The notes under the pieces: generated by a model
Database searches by the model: none
Seen by the model: only the letters and a program-made list of their open reading frames with translations
Told to the model about the DNA's origin: nothing
Position numbers and translations under genes: made by a program
Part shown: piece by piece, positions 54,886 through 63,911 of the stretch
How the letters are laid out: each line of letters begins with the position of its first letter
How positions within the stretch are numbered: position 1 is the stretch's first letter
Assembly (NCBI RefSeq): GCF_947502445.1
Contig: NZ_CANMZW010000011.1
Span: forward strand, 87,307-151,306
Length of the DNA stretch: 64,000 nt
Direction: 5' to 3'
Source: an uncultured Brevibacillus sp.
Lineage (GTDB): Bacteria; Bacillota; Bacilli; Brevibacillales; Brevibacillaceae

Positions 54886-55941
54886 TCACCCCCGTTCCTG
54901 CAGAGTCGCAGCTGACTGTTCAAAGGCGAGCAAATTTTCCAGCGGCAGCTCCAGCCACACCTTTTTATTTCGGGATAGCCCAAGCTTGCGCGCTTGCTGG
55001 GCCAGTACATCAAGCGTGAGCAGCTCTTCGCTCATCTGTCCCGCAGCATCCTGCCACCGTAAAAAGATCCGGTAAAAGGCTCCGCGAAACTCCAGCTCGG
55101 AAATATGGGCCGGGATTCCATACTCTGATTCTTGCTCCAAAATGCGGATATGCTCCGGACGAATTGCGAGCAGCTTCGTTTGATCCGTAAACGGGTGGCC
55201 AAAGCTGCTGTTTGAGAAGAAATTGATTGCTCCGATAAAATCAGCAACAAACGGGCTCAATGGTGTATTGTAGATTTCCTCCGGGGTACCGATTTGTACG
55301 ACCTCCCCGTGGTTCATCACTACAATTTTGTCTGCCATCGTCAATGCTTCATCCTGATCATGGGTCACCATAACCGTAGTCATTCCGAATTGCTCATGCA
55401 GACGGCGAATCTCCCGGCGCAGCTTTTGTCTTACTTTTGCATCCAATGCAGACAACGGTTCATCCAGCAGCAATACTTGTGGCGAAAGTGCGATTGCCCG
55501 TGCCAAAGCAATGCGCTGTTGTTGTCCACCGGAGAGCTGGGCGGGATATTTGGCGGCGGCATGAGAAAGATCCACCATGTCCAGCGCCTCTTCTACTTTC
55601 GCTGCAATTTCTTTCTTGGACAGCTTTTTTTCTTGCAGGCCAAAAGCAATATTTTCGGCGGCAGTCAGATTGGGAAACAACGCGTATGACTGAAACATCA
55701 TCGCAATATTTCGTTTTGCAGGGGGCAGGGAAGTTATTTCCCTGCCGTCTACGATCATCCGGCCAGTTGTCTGCTGCTCCAATCCTGCCAGCATTCTCAG
55801 CAACGTCGTTTTTCCGCAGCCACTAGGACCGAGCAGACAGACGAATTCATTCTTGTCAATTTCGATGGAGACATGCTCCAAAGCGGCAAATAATCCGAAG
55901 CGTTTACTGACCCCTTGAATGGATAGATAGGATTGTCTCAT
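54886..55941 (-). CDS. 2-aminoethylphosphonate ABC transporter ATPase
   Basis: 351 aa. Walker [10 protein letters not shown], signature [10 protein letters not shown], Walker [14 protein letters not shown]-loop MVTHDQDEA, and a TOBE region from about 240. PhnT type by gene context. SD GAGGAG. Confidence 0.92.
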   Translation of the reverse strand: MRQSYLSIQGVSKRFGLFAALEHVSIEIDKNEFVCLLGPSGCGKTTLLRMLAGLEQQTTGRMIVDGREITSLPPAKRNIAMMFQSYALFPNLTAAENIAFGLQEKKLSKKEIAAKVEEALDMVDLSHAAAKYPAQLSGGQQQRIALARAIALSPQVLLLDEPLSALDAKVRQKLRREIRRLHEQFGMTTVMVTHDQDEALTMADKIVVMNHGEVVQIGTPEEIYNTPLSPFVADFIGAINFFSNSSFGHPFTDQTKLLAIRPEHIRILEQESEYGIPAHISELEFRGAFYRIFLRWQDAAGQMSEELLTLDVLAQQARKLGLSRNKKVWLELPLENLLAFEQSAATLQERG

Positions 55942-55958
55942 GCTGATCTCCTCGCTGC

Positions 55959-57047
55959 TTACTTAGGCTCGCTCTTGGTAGCGTAGCGTTTTTCCCACTC
56001 TGCCAAGACGTTGTCACGATTCTCTGCTGCTTTTTTCAAGTCCAGCTTGATCAATTGCTTGATCGGGTCTACGGCGTAGCCTTCTGGAAGTGTTCCGCTT
56101 TCTTGCTTTACACTCACGATCGCGAAATTTTGGTTATAGGCTTTCATTGCTTCATCCGAGATGGCCCAATCCAGGAACAGCTTTGCTTCCGGCTTGATCT
56201 CTGCCTTTTTCATCAGGGCATTGGCCTCTACATCCCAGCCAGAGCCTTCAGACGGGAAGACAACCTCGATCGGTGCCCCTTTTTTCTTTTCCGTAATAGA
56301 GCGATAGCCAAAGGAAATGCCGATTGGATATTCTCCAGACGCTGCCATTTTTGCTGGCTTGGAGCCTGAATGTGTGTACAGCGCCATATTTTCATGCAGC
56401 TTGTCGAGATAGACCCAGCCTTCCTGTTCACCTTTTAGCTGCATAATTCCGTTGATGGTCAATAGTCCCGTTCCAGATGACGCCGGATTTGGCATCACAA
56501 TCAGACCTTTGTATTCTGGCTTAATCAAATCTTCATAGGTTTTCGGAATTGGCAGGTTTCGTTTTTCGAGTTCCTTTGTATTTACAGCAACAGCTGTTTC
56601 CCATGCGTCAATGCCTACCCAGCTCGCTGGCTCCTTGGAATCCTTGAACTCGGCAGATACACGTTCGACCCCTTTTGGCGAATAGGCTTCGAGCACGCCT
56701 TGCTGTTCGAGAACCAACAGGCTGGTTGCGGCTGTTCCCCAGACGACGTCGGCTTGTGGATTATCCTTTTCCGCCAAAAGCTTCGCTGTGATAATACCAG
56801 TCGAGTCTCTGACGATGTTTACTTTTACATCCGGGTACCTGGCTTTAAAAGATTCCAGATACGTTTTGATCTGGTCATCCTCCAGCGCAGTGTACACTGT
56901 AATAGCGCCCGAAGCCGGAGCTGCTGCGTTGGAGCCACCTGAAGCAGGTGCTTGTGCGTTTGATTGGGACTTGGGAGCTTGTGCACATCCTGCCAGAACT
57001 GCCAAGGACAAAAATGATGCGAGAATAGGATAATGCCACTTCTTCAT
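55959..57047 (-). CDS. 2-aminoethylphosphonate-binding lipoprotein
   Basis: 362 aa from ATG 57047 (SD GGGGAGAGG, five bases). Lipobox LAGCAQ, Ser/Gln/Ala linker, then a class II PBP of the iron/phosphonate type ([54 protein letters not shown]). First gene of the phnS-T-UV-X-W operon. Confidence 0.9.
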   Translation of the reverse strand: MKKWHYPILASFLSLAVLAGCAQAPKSQSNAQAPASGGSNAAAPASGAITVYTALEDDQIKTYLESFKARYPDVKVNIVRDSTGIITAKLLAEKDNPQADVVWGTAATSLLVLEQQGVLEAYSPKGVERVSAEFKDSKEPASWVGIDAWETAVAVNTKELEKRNLPIPKTYEDLIKPEYKGLIVMPNPASSGTGLLTINGIMQLKGEQEGWVYLDKLHENMALYTHSGSKPAKMAASGEYPIGISFGYRSITEKKKGAPIEVVFPSEGSGWDVEANALMKKAEIKPEAKLFLDWAISDEAMKAYNQNFAIVSVKQESGTLPEGYAVDPIKQLIKLDLKKAAENRDNVLAEWEKRYATKSEPK

Positions 57048-57144
57048 GAAAACCTCTCCCCTGCGTGAAATGTTCAATTTTTCTTTTGTTAGGTCTCATG
57101 TTACGGGGGAAATATTAAGTGAATGTGAATGCAAGGTAAAAGAA

Positions 57145-57172
57145 ATGTGTTTATGTGTTTTTGTGTGTTTTT
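57145..57172. promoter_or_regulatory. Tandem TGTGTTT repeats upstream of the phn operon
   Basis: Three near-copies of TGTGTTT spaced 9-10 bases (roughly 57146, 57154 and 57163), 100-125 bases before the binding-protein gene. A weak promoter (TTTACC, 17 bases, TAATAT) lies between. Candidate site for the DeoR-type regulator. Confidence 0.4.
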
Positions 57173-57217
57173 AGTTGCACCATAGAGAAAAAATGTGTAT
57201 GCCGGACTTTAGTGGAG

Positions 57218-57425
57218 GAGAGGAAACCGGAGAAAACGCTCCAGGTTCTTGGAACGCTTGCAGGGGGTCATTCCTGTACGGCTGCATGGAAAAAGGGAAA
57301 CCGCGTCCAAAGTAGCGGGTTCGGGGATGGCTCTCCGAGGTGGACGCTTAAGATCGTGTTTCTCTTTTTCCACTCCGCCTCGGCGGCGTTCCAAAGACCT
57401 TCGCTTTTTTCTCCGGTTTCCTCTC
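57218..57425 (+). repeat. 208-nt structured intergenic repeat, copy 2
   Basis: Same length and orientation as 9110-9317. Stem GAGAGGAAACCGGAGAAA pairs with its exact complement at the other end. Compared with copy 1, AACAGG/CCTGTT has become AACCGG/CCGGTT and GGGACAC/GTGTCCC has become GGAACGC/GCGTTCC, so pairing is kept. The best-conserved blocks are AAAACGCTCCAGGT, GGGAAACCGCGTCCAAAGTA, GTGGACGCTTAA and CCAAAGACCT. Confidence 0.8.
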
Positions 57426-57492
57426 ACTAGCTATTTGTGGTCCACGTGTTTTATTGGACACACAAAAGAAGTTTTTAGGGATCAGCAGAAAT

Positions 57493-57542
57493 AAAAAAAC
57501 CGCTTCTGTCCCCCCTCTAAGGGCATGACAGATAGCGGTTTT
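57493..57542 (-). terminator. Terminator of the ankyrin gene
   Basis: Minus strand: AAAACCGCTATCTGTC...GACAGAAGCGGTTTTTTT. Confidence 0.85.
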
Positions 57543-57545
57543 CGT

Positions 57546-58628
57546 TCAATCTAATTCGCCTTCCATAAACTTGACCAGGTACTCCTCTGGCTTTTCGAGA
57601 AACTCAGGAAAGCTGCACAAGTCGGCGTACTCCTTGTGCTCGATGTCATAGCAGCCGATCTGGCCTTTTTTCTTTGGGTTCCACACGAGCTGCAGGTGGG
57701 AGTAGTTATCGATGTCGGCTGACAGGCGCAGGTATTTTTGTCTGCCGACTTTTAGCTCGATAGTATCGGTCAGCGCAAAGAAGTCGATATAATCGATTTC
57801 ATACTCGTTGGGAGCTAGCTCCAGGCGCAGCTTGTCTCCGGTAAGAAAGCGGATCAGCTCATCAGTTAGCTTGAACTTTTTCAGCTCAACCTTTTTGTTT
57901 TCCACGTCATGAAATTCTGGCGGCTCGAGTGATTTTAAATAGTCTGCCAGTGCTGTATCCTTGTTGCTGACGGCAATCGTAAACGCTCTCTCCCCGTCTT
58001 TTTCCGCTAGGGTAACGTCCGCACCCTGTTCAATCAAATATTTGACCATCCCGATATTCCCCATACGCGCTGCCACTGTTAACGGAGTCGCACAATAAGG
58101 ATAAACCATATCTGGCTGATTATAATTAATGTCCACCCCTTGATCGAGTAAATATGCAATCGTCTTTCGATCATGATCCGACACGGCTTTGCGCAATACG
58201 GCGCCTCCATGCTGCTTCACATCCAAGCCCAGCTCTTGAATGAGTGGGATGTTGTTTTTGTTGCCATAGTAGGCCTCCGTATAAGCACCTGAGCCAACCT
58301 GGTTAAGCATGTTCAGCTTGGCGCCTTGTGCTGCTACGTAGCGAACGTTGTCTTCCTTGCAATAGCGAACCGCATTCAAAAACGCAGGATTGCGGTGGAC
58401 ATTCAGATTGACCCCGTTCTCTACCAGCAGCTTTACCACATCGAGTTTTTCCGATAGAAACGCCAAATCCAACGGACTGAGCGTAGTATACTTGCTCAAA
58501 ACGATGCCTTGCTCGATGTCCCAGCCTGCAGCAATGGCAGCCTGCAAGGCCGGTATATTTCCTTCATATATGTTTAGCGCGATCTCTGGAAGCTCCTCGA
58601 ACGTCCCGATATCTTTCAGCTTGATCAT
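57546..58628 (-). CDS. Ankyrin-repeat protein with SUKH-like C-terminal domain
   Basis: 360 aa from ATG 58628 (SD GGAGGGGA). Ankyrin repeats occupy about 15-240 (for example TTLSPLDLAFLSEKLDVVKL then LVENG, and TPLTVAARMGNIGMVKYLIE then QGADV). The C-terminal 110 residues (LELAPNEYEIDYIDFFALTD, then IGCYDIEHKEYADLCSFPEF then LEKPEEYL) resemble SMI1/KNR4 (SUKH) proteins, which often act as immunity proteins. Cytoplasmic, no signal. No toxin gene is seen nearby, so an immunity role is only a possibility. Confidence 0.75.
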   Translation of the reverse strand: MIKLKDIGTFEELPEIALNIYEGNIPALQAAIAAGWDIEQGIVLSKYTTLSPLDLAFLSEKLDVVKLLVENGVNLNVHRNPAFLNAVRYCKEDNVRYVAAQGAKLNMLNQVGSGAYTEAYYGNKNNIPLIQELGLDVKQHGGAVLRKAVSDHDRKTIAYLLDQGVDINYNQPDMVYPYCATPLTVAARMGNIGMVKYLIEQGADVTLAEKDGERAFTIAVSNKDTALADYLKSLEPPEFHDVENKKVELKKFKLTDELIRFLTGDKLRLELAPNEYEIDYIDFFALTDTIELKVGRQKYLRLSADIDNYSHLQLVWNPKKKGQIGCYDIEHKEYADLCSFPEFLEKPEEYLVKFMEGELD

Positions 58629-58704
58629 CTGTTCCCCTCCATGATCCAAAATCTTACGGAAAATTATAGAAAAATACTCAGAAAAAAACAACAGAACCAA
58701 AGAC

Positions 58705-59967
58705 TCATCCTGATGATCGATCCGTTGCCACCGGCTTCTCCACATACATTCGAAACAATTGGAGATACAGTGCGACACTGACGAGGGCAAAGAGTAAAAT
58801 GAGCGTGAATATTCCCAGAGGTGGCACCCAGCTGGACAAAAAGACGGTGATTGGGGCCAAAAATTTACCGATGGTAGACTGCAGGCTGTCTGCACCCATA
58901 TACTGTCCTCTTGCATTTTCCGGGGCATAACGGCTTATGAAGCTCTGTGTCACTGGAGAGCGCGCCATCTCCCCAAAGGTAAAGATGATCGTCACAAAAA
59001 ACAGAAACCAAATATGGGTGCTAAGTCCAAGAGCAAAGGTGCCAACCCCAGACAACAACGACGACAGTATGAATACATCGCGTTCCTTCCAATTGTGGAG
59101 CCATTTCGTCACCGGGAGGATAAACAGGACAAATAAAAGACCGTTAAACCCCAGTACCCACCCGTAGACCTCCGTACTGGACAGCATCAGGGAGTCACCA
59201 CTCCAAGGGAATAGAGCCTGGGCTGGAACTTCATTGATTACGTACACAGCCAAATATAGATCGAGCTGCATGATCGGGACCAGCGCGCAGATGCCTGCCA
59301 ATGTATAGACGAGGAACACCTTATCCCGAAAAATGATGCCATATCCCCTCCACTGTTCCTTGAACACACGAGTCATGGAAGCAGAGTCCTTCGGTGCCTT
59401 GGCCGAATCGGGCATCGTTTCGCGGACCATGATAAAAATCGCAATAAAATACAGCAGCAGGACCACAGCGCAGGTCCATAGCAGCTCTTGGCGGTACTGG
59501 AAGAAGAAAATGGCTCCGAGTGCAGGGCCAAGCACAGCACCAATGTTATTGGCGGTCGTAAATGTAGCAAATATTTCGCGGCGGTACTGTGGTGGAACGA
59601 GGTCTGCTACCATTGCGGAGCTGGCCGGACGATAAATCGCTCCCCCCAACCCCAGACCAATAAATGCGATATAATCTATCCAATGAGATGGCGACACGGC
59701 AAACAAAGCAAACATCACCGTCTGTAGCAAAGCTCCCAGCAGCATGACAGGGCGTCTTCCCATTCGGTCTGCCATAGCTCCGCCAAGCAAGCTCCCCAAA
59801 AGACTGAAGATCGGCGGGACCGTCATCAAAATACCTGCGACATGATTACCTAATGCTGCACCAAAATAGACGGTTATAAACGGAAAATACATCCAAAAAA
59901 GCATGTTGAACAATGCTTCCCCGATTAACCGGACTTTCAGGTTGTGATCCCATAGCCTTAGCTGCAT
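58705..59967 (-). CDS. MFS transporter (MdtH/YttB-like)
   Basis: 420 aa, about 12 membrane segments. Motif A GGAMADRMGRRPVMLLG (loop 2-3) and TTANNIGAVLGPALGA (TM5, motif C-like) mark a drug:proton antiporter type. SD GGGGAGGG. Substrate unknown. It is on the same strand as the ankyrin gene, 76 bases upstream of it. Confidence 0.85.
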   Translation of the reverse strand: MQLRLWDHNLKVRLIGEALFNMLFWMYFPFITVYFGAALGNHVAGILMTVPPIFSLLGSLLGGAMADRMGRRPVMLLGALLQTVMFALFAVSPSHWIDYIAFIGLGLGGAIYRPASSAMVADLVPPQYRREIFATFTTANNIGAVLGPALGAIFFFQYRQELLWTCAVVLLLYFIAIFIMVRETMPDSAKAPKDSASMTRVFKEQWRGYGIIFRDKVFLVYTLAGICALVPIMQLDLYLAVYVINEVPAQALFPWSGDSLMLSSTEVYGWVLGFNGLLFVLFILPVTKWLHNWKERDVFILSSLLSGVGTFALGLSTHIWFLFFVTIIFTFGEMARSPVTQSFISRYAPENARGQYMGADSLQSTIGKFLAPITVFLSSWVPPLGIFTLILLFALVSVALYLQLFRMYVEKPVATDRSSG

Positions 59968-60149
59968 CGATACCCTCCCCTAATCGTGTTTACACTACAC
60001 AATGTTTTCCCGGCCGGGTATAAGAAACTTTAAAGCAATTTCCTGGAAAAATATAGACTTATAATCGCAGGTGGTTTACACTAATAATATGAAAGCAGAA
60101 AATACTGACTTCTATTTTAACTGCTAGATAAAACGAACGCACGTTCCGA

Positions 60150-60186
60150 AATAATAAAGACGCTCCCATTGGAAGCGCCTTTTTTG
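60150..60186. terminator. Terminator of the monooxygenase gene
   Basis: GACGCTCCCATTGGAAGCGCC stem with TTTTTT on the right and, on the minus strand, TTTATTATTTC. Confidence 0.8.
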
Positions 60187-60213
60187 GTGTTTTTGGCACC
60201 TTGTTCTTACTCC

Positions 60214-60540
60214 CTACAATGTGTAATCCCGTTCCACCTTGCAAATGCGAGTAATGTAATAGCCGTACCACATTTCTCTTCCTTTTTCCTGCGCTACCCG
60301 GTGCTCCTCATCACGCTTCCAATCTCGGATCGCTTCGAGTGAGGACCAGTACGAAACCGTAATGCCAAAGCCAGATGCATCACGGACACTTTCAACCCCA
60401 AGAAAGCCCGGCTGACCAGTTGCCAGCTCTACCATACGATCTGCCATTTCCCCATAGCCATGATCGCCTTCTGTTCGCTGTGACGAAAAAATCACGGCAT
60501 AGTACGGAGGTGCTGGTGTTTTGGCGAAGTTCTCCATCAT
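60214..60540 (-). CDS. Antibiotic-biosynthesis-monooxygenase (ABM) family protein, YqjZ-like
   Basis: 108 aa. Ferredoxin-like ABM fold: YYAVIFSSQR, MVELATGQPGFLGVES, and SYWSSLEAIRDWKRDEEH, as in YqjZ and HmoA-like heme-degrading or quinol oxygenases. Its ATG overlaps the racemase stop by four bases. Confidence 0.85.
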   Translation of the reverse strand: MMENFAKTPAPPYYAVIFSSQRTEGDHGYGEMADRMVELATGQPGFLGVESVRDASGFGITVSYWSSLEAIRDWKRDEEHRVAQEKGREMWYGYYITRICKVERDYTL

Positions 60541-61244
60541 GATTGCACCTCATTTTCGAGCGCAGCTTCAACCGCGATCCGTGCATGAATTGCTGTCGTA
60601 TCAAAAACAGGAACCGGACTGTCCTCTGCTGAAATCAACAGACCGATCTCTGTACAGCCCAGGATCACAGCCTCTGCCCCCTGCTCCACCAAGCGCTCGA
60701 TGATTTGGACGTACCGCTGCTTGGACTCCTCGCGAATGACACCGACACAAAGCTCATGATAGATGATCTCATGGACACGGTTGCGCTCCGCCTCATCTGG
60801 AAGCAATACCTCCAGGCCATGCACATCGCGCAGTCTTCCGGTATAAAAATCTTGTTCCATCGTAAAACGGGTGGCCAATAGAGCAACTCGCTTATGTCCA
60901 TTTTCCAAAATCGCTGCCGCTGTCGCATCGGCAATATGCAAAAAGGGCAGCTTCGTCGCTTCCTCAATCGCATACGTCAGCTTGTGCATCGTGTTGGTGC
61001 AAAGAACGATCAGATTAGCTCCTGCTGCCTCCAGGCTTCTCGCAGCTTTTGCCATCTCTTGTCCCGCTTCGTCCCATCTCGCTTCGCGCTGCAAGCGTTC
61101 AATTTCAGCGAAATCAACCGAGTACAGAACACATTTGGCAGAATGAAGTCCACCCAATCGCGCCTTCACCTCTTCATTAAGCAGGCGATAATAGACCAGA
61201 GAGGATTCCCAGCTCATTCCCCCGATTAACCCAATCGTTTTCAT
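60537..61244 (-). CDS. Aspartate/glutamate racemase family protein
   Basis: 235 aa. Two catalytic cysteines in VLCTNTMHK and AVILGCTEIGLL; N-terminal GLIGGMSWESSLVYY is typical of YgeA/RacX-type broad-specificity amino-acid racemases. SD AAAGGAG. Translationally coupled to the ABM protein downstream. Confidence 0.9.
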   Translation of the reverse strand: MKTIGLIGGMSWESSLVYYRLLNEEVKARLGGLHSAKCVLYSVDFAEIERLQREARWDEAGQEMAKAARSLEAAGANLIVLCTNTMHKLTYAIEEATKLPFLHIADATAAAILENGHKRVALLATRFTMEQDFYTGRLRDVHGLEVLLPDEAERNRVHEIIYHELCVGVIREESKQRYVQIIERLVEQGAEAVILGCTEIGLLISAEDSPVPVFDTTAIHARIAVEAALENEVQS

Positions 61245-61249
61245 GGTTT

Positions 61250-61413
61250 GTCGTTCTCTCCTTTGGTTGCAATGGTTGCTGTTCTGGAATCTCTCTTCCT
61301 TTTTTCGTTACCGTTATTATTTTTTCCTGTTGGATAATCGTCACTTTTGCTCCCAGCTTTGCAAAAACTTCTTCAGCCAAAACATAGATACTACCATTTA
61401 TAATGACCTCATG
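61250..61413 (-). pseudogene. Remnant of a copper-amine-oxidase N-terminal-like domain
   Basis: The minus-strand frame reads EVIINGSIYVLAEEVFAKLG then AKVTIIQQEKIITVTKKGRE, the pattern of the small beta domain (VxVNGxxVxxxxxxxxxLGAxVxWD) found in stalk/CuAO-N proteins. There is no start codon with SD and no signal peptide; an in-frame stop lies about 75 bases further upstream. The frame runs on into the racemase start. Probably a 3' fragment of a lost gene. Confidence 0.4.
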
Positions 61414-61468
61414 AAGTGAAAAGGAGAGTATCTGACCAGAAAAACATTTCGAACTTTCTCATTAACAA

Positions 61469-62314
61469 TTACACCTGACGAAATCGAGTCCGCAGCACGC
61501 TACTAGCCAGACGCGTATCCAGTGAAGTATCCAGAGGCACTCCCCGCTCACGAGCTTCATCCTCAGCAAGGCTACTCTCTTTAATCAGTTCAGCATCCAT
61601 CCCTAGTGAACCAGCCAGCTTGTGAAAAAAGCAATAGTAGCTCTCTTTTTCCTGCGGCCCCAGATGAAGCAGCCCCGTAAACTCTCCTTCGACCAGCTCA
61701 CAGATGGCATGCGCTACGTCCTCCACATGAACGAATGTTTTATACAGATTTCCAGGACGAAGCATCTCTCGTCCTGCAGCAAGCTCTGAAAGCATGAAAG
61801 CTACTCGTTTATCCCAATTCCCAGCCGAGTTGCGGCCATAAAGCGGACCAACTCTTACGATAACATGGTTGTCATGCCGCGTCTGAACAAGCACCTCGCC
61901 CAGTTGCTTGGCATGAGAATATGGCGCCAGCGGGTTGACGTCAGCTAACGGAACTACCTCATCAGCTTCTACAAACGCTCCAGTACCTTGTCCAAAAATA
62001 CCGTCTGAGGATATGTAAATAAACCTGCTTTCTTTTGGCAAATGCTCAAGCAGTGTATTCATTCCACTCCGGATTAAAGCTTGTTCACCGGTACTGCTCA
62101 TCAACGCCCAAATGACGACATCAGGAGAAATCTCCTGTAAAAGCTGAACAAAAGAAGGCCCGTCCGTCACATCCAGTTGGATGAAATCATCTGCTTGTCT
62201 CGTAGAATAACAAGTAGCGACGACTTCGTTTTCACCATTCAGTCTAAGGCAATCGTAAATTTGTGTTCCTAAATAACCACTTCCTCCAAGCAGCAGTACC
62301 CGTCGCCTCTTCAT
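61469..62314 (-). CDS. NAD-dependent epimerase/dehydratase (RmlD-like SDR)
   Basis: 281 aa from ATG 62314 (SD GAGGGAG, eleven bases). Extended SDR: RVLLLGGSGYLGTQIYD (NAD binding), DVVIWALMSS, FIYISSDGIFG, and YSHAKQ as the YxxxK active site. Similar to dTDP-4-dehydrorhamnose reductase; nucleotide-sugar or SAM-synthetase-regulator-like role not resolved. Divergent from the next gene. Confidence 0.85.
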   Translation of the reverse strand: MKRRRVLLLGGSGYLGTQIYDCLRLNGENEVVATCYSTRQADDFIQLDVTDGPSFVQLLQEISPDVVIWALMSSTGEQALIRSGMNTLLEHLPKESRFIYISSDGIFGQGTGAFVEADEVVPLADVNPLAPYSHAKQLGEVLVQTRHDNHVIVRVGPLYGRNSAGNWDKRVAFMLSELAAGREMLRPGNLYKTFVHVEDVAHAICELVEGEFTGLLHLGPQEKESYYCFFHKLAGSLGMDAELIKESSLAEDEARERGVPLDTSLDTRLASSVLRTRFRQV

Positions 62315-62440
62315 TACACGCTTCGCTCCCTCATCCCGAATTCGCCTTACTTTTTCCTGGATTATCCAGTACAATATTCATTATAACGCCTATCTTCCCT
62401 CTCGCCGTTCAAAAGTTCAGATAGAAAGAAGGGGTATCTC

Positions 62441-63355
62441 ATGAATCAAACGATCGTTCTTGCAGGAGGCTCCGGATTTTTAGGAAAAGCGCTCGCGACA
62501 TTTTTGCAGCAAAACGGATTCGAGGTTGTGATCCTCACCAGAGGAACGGCACATGTCCGCGATCATATTCGCTATGTTCAGTGGGATGGAGCAACTCTCG
62601 GTGAGTGGACCAAAGAAATAGAGGGTAGCCGAGCTGTCGTCAACTTCACAGGAAAAAGCGTCAATTGTCTCTATACAAAGAAAAACAGAGAAGAAATCAT
62701 TCGCTCGCGGCTTGATTCTGTTCAGGTGCTCACAGATGCGATTTTAGGCTGCCAAAAGCCCCCACCTGTATTCATCCAGGCAGGCTCTCTCGCTATTTTC
62801 GGTGACACCAGAGAAATTTGTACCGAGGAAGCTCCACACGGCACTGGTTTTTCCGTAGAGGTTTGCCAGCTATGGGAGCAGGCTTTTTTTACGCGTGAGC
62901 TTCCCCAGACGCGAAAGGTATTGCTGCGGATCGGCTTTGCCTTGGGGAAAAACGGCGGAGCCCTCGAGCCGCTTGTCAATCTCGCCCGTTATCGTTTAGG
63001 AGGTACAGTTGGCTCTGGAAATCAATATATTAGCTGGCTGCACATCGATGATCTGAATCAGATGTTCCTCGCCGCGATCGAGGACGAGCAACTGAGCGGC
63101 ATTTTCAATGCGACAGGTCCGACACCAGTTACGAACAAGGAATTCATGTCTACCCTGCGCAGCGTAATGAACAAAGGCTGGGCACCTCCCACTCCAACCC
63201 CTTTTGTCTGGATCGGCGCCTATCTTATCATGGGAACAGACCCGAGCCTTGCCTTGAGCGGGAGAAATTGTCTCCCCCAAAAGCTTTTGGACCATGGGTT
63301 TTCCTTTGCCCACACCGATTTGAAGACAGCACTACGTGACTTGCTCCATGACTAA
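62441..63355 (+). CDS. TIGR01777-family epimerase-like protein (YfhF/SDR39U1)
   Basis: 304 aa, SD AGAAAGAAGGGG. IVLAGGSGFLGKALATFLQQ (nucleotide binding), VVNFTGKSVNCLYTKKNREE then IIRSRL, and the C-terminal DUF1731 segment (PTPFVWIGAYLIMGTDPSLA, SGRNCLPQKLLDHGFSF) identify the family. Biochemical role unknown. Confidence 0.92.
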   Translation: MNQTIVLAGGSGFLGKALATFLQQNGFEVVILTRGTAHVRDHIRYVQWDGATLGEWTKEIEGSRAVVNFTGKSVNCLYTKKNREEIIRSRLDSVQVLTDAILGCQKPPPVFIQAGSLAIFGDTREICTEEAPHGTGFSVEVCQLWEQAFFTRELPQTRKVLLRIGFALGKNGGALEPLVNLARYRLGGTVGSGNQYISWLHIDDLNQMFLAAIEDEQLSGIFNATGPTPVTNKEFMSTLRSVMNKGWAPPTPTPFVWIGAYLIMGTDPSLALSGRNCLPQKLLDHGFSFAHTDLKTALRDLLHD

Positions 63356-63463
63356 AGAAAAAAGAGCCGGGCGAAAGTCGTTGAGACTGTAGTGGTGAAG
63401 CGGAAAAAGGACATGTATCAAAACACGAAACCTTTCCTCGGCGAGACAGCATATACTGCAATA

Positions 63464-63494
63464 AAGAAACCAGTCCCTGAAAGACTGGTTTCTT
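63464..63494. terminator. Hairpin terminator after yfhF-like gene
   Basis: AAGAAACCAGTC, CCTGAAA, GACTGGTTTCTT: perfect stem, usable in both directions. Confidence 0.75.
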
Positions 63495-63536
63495 CACATT
63501 ATACTTTCAAAAAGCTGCCTATTACTTTTCAGTCGT

Positions 63537-63828
63537 CTATGCTTTTAGTTTTGCCTCTGCCTCTTTCAGCTGAGCTTGCAGTGTATTTCCATCATGTGCT
63601 TGCCTACAAAAGTGGCGGTGATCATGAGGTAGGAGTACACAAATTGCATGGACGATTCAAGAGCGAAGCCTACTGTTGGCGAGTGAATAATGCCAAAGGC
63701 ACAATCGCAGCGACCGGGATGACAGCCAGTAAAAAGGCTCCGATTCCGAACAGAGAAATGATGAACATCGACAAGCCCGTAGCTACCGTGTAGCCAATTA
63801 TATATTCCCATAAAACTGCAATTTCATT
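63537..63828 (-). pseudogene. Frameshifted remnant of a small membrane protein
   Basis: Minus strand, three overlapping frames that read like one protein: EYIIGYTVATGLSMFIISLF then GIGAFLLAVIPVAAIVPLAL, then VGFALESSMQFVYSYLMITA, then HDGNTLQAQLKEAEAKLKA to TAG 63537. No start codon with SD for the first part. Two frameshifts are implied. Family not recognised. Confidence 0.45.
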
Positions 63829-63845
63829 CTATGTCATGATAATAA

Positions 63846-63877
63846 ATCAAAAAGGCTGTCGAGAAACTCGACAACCT
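63846..63877 (-). terminator. Hairpin near the right edge
   Basis: AGGTTGTCGAG, TTT, CTCGACAGCCT then TTTTTGATTT on the minus strand. Confidence 0.6.
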
Positions 63878-63911
63878 GTGTAACTAATTGAAGATTATTT
63901 AAAATATAGAT

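Noticed and set aside
63392..63793. 133-codon plus-strand frame near the right end
   Set aside because: It runs through a terminator hairpin and antisense to the membrane-protein remnant; no SD and no family resemblance.
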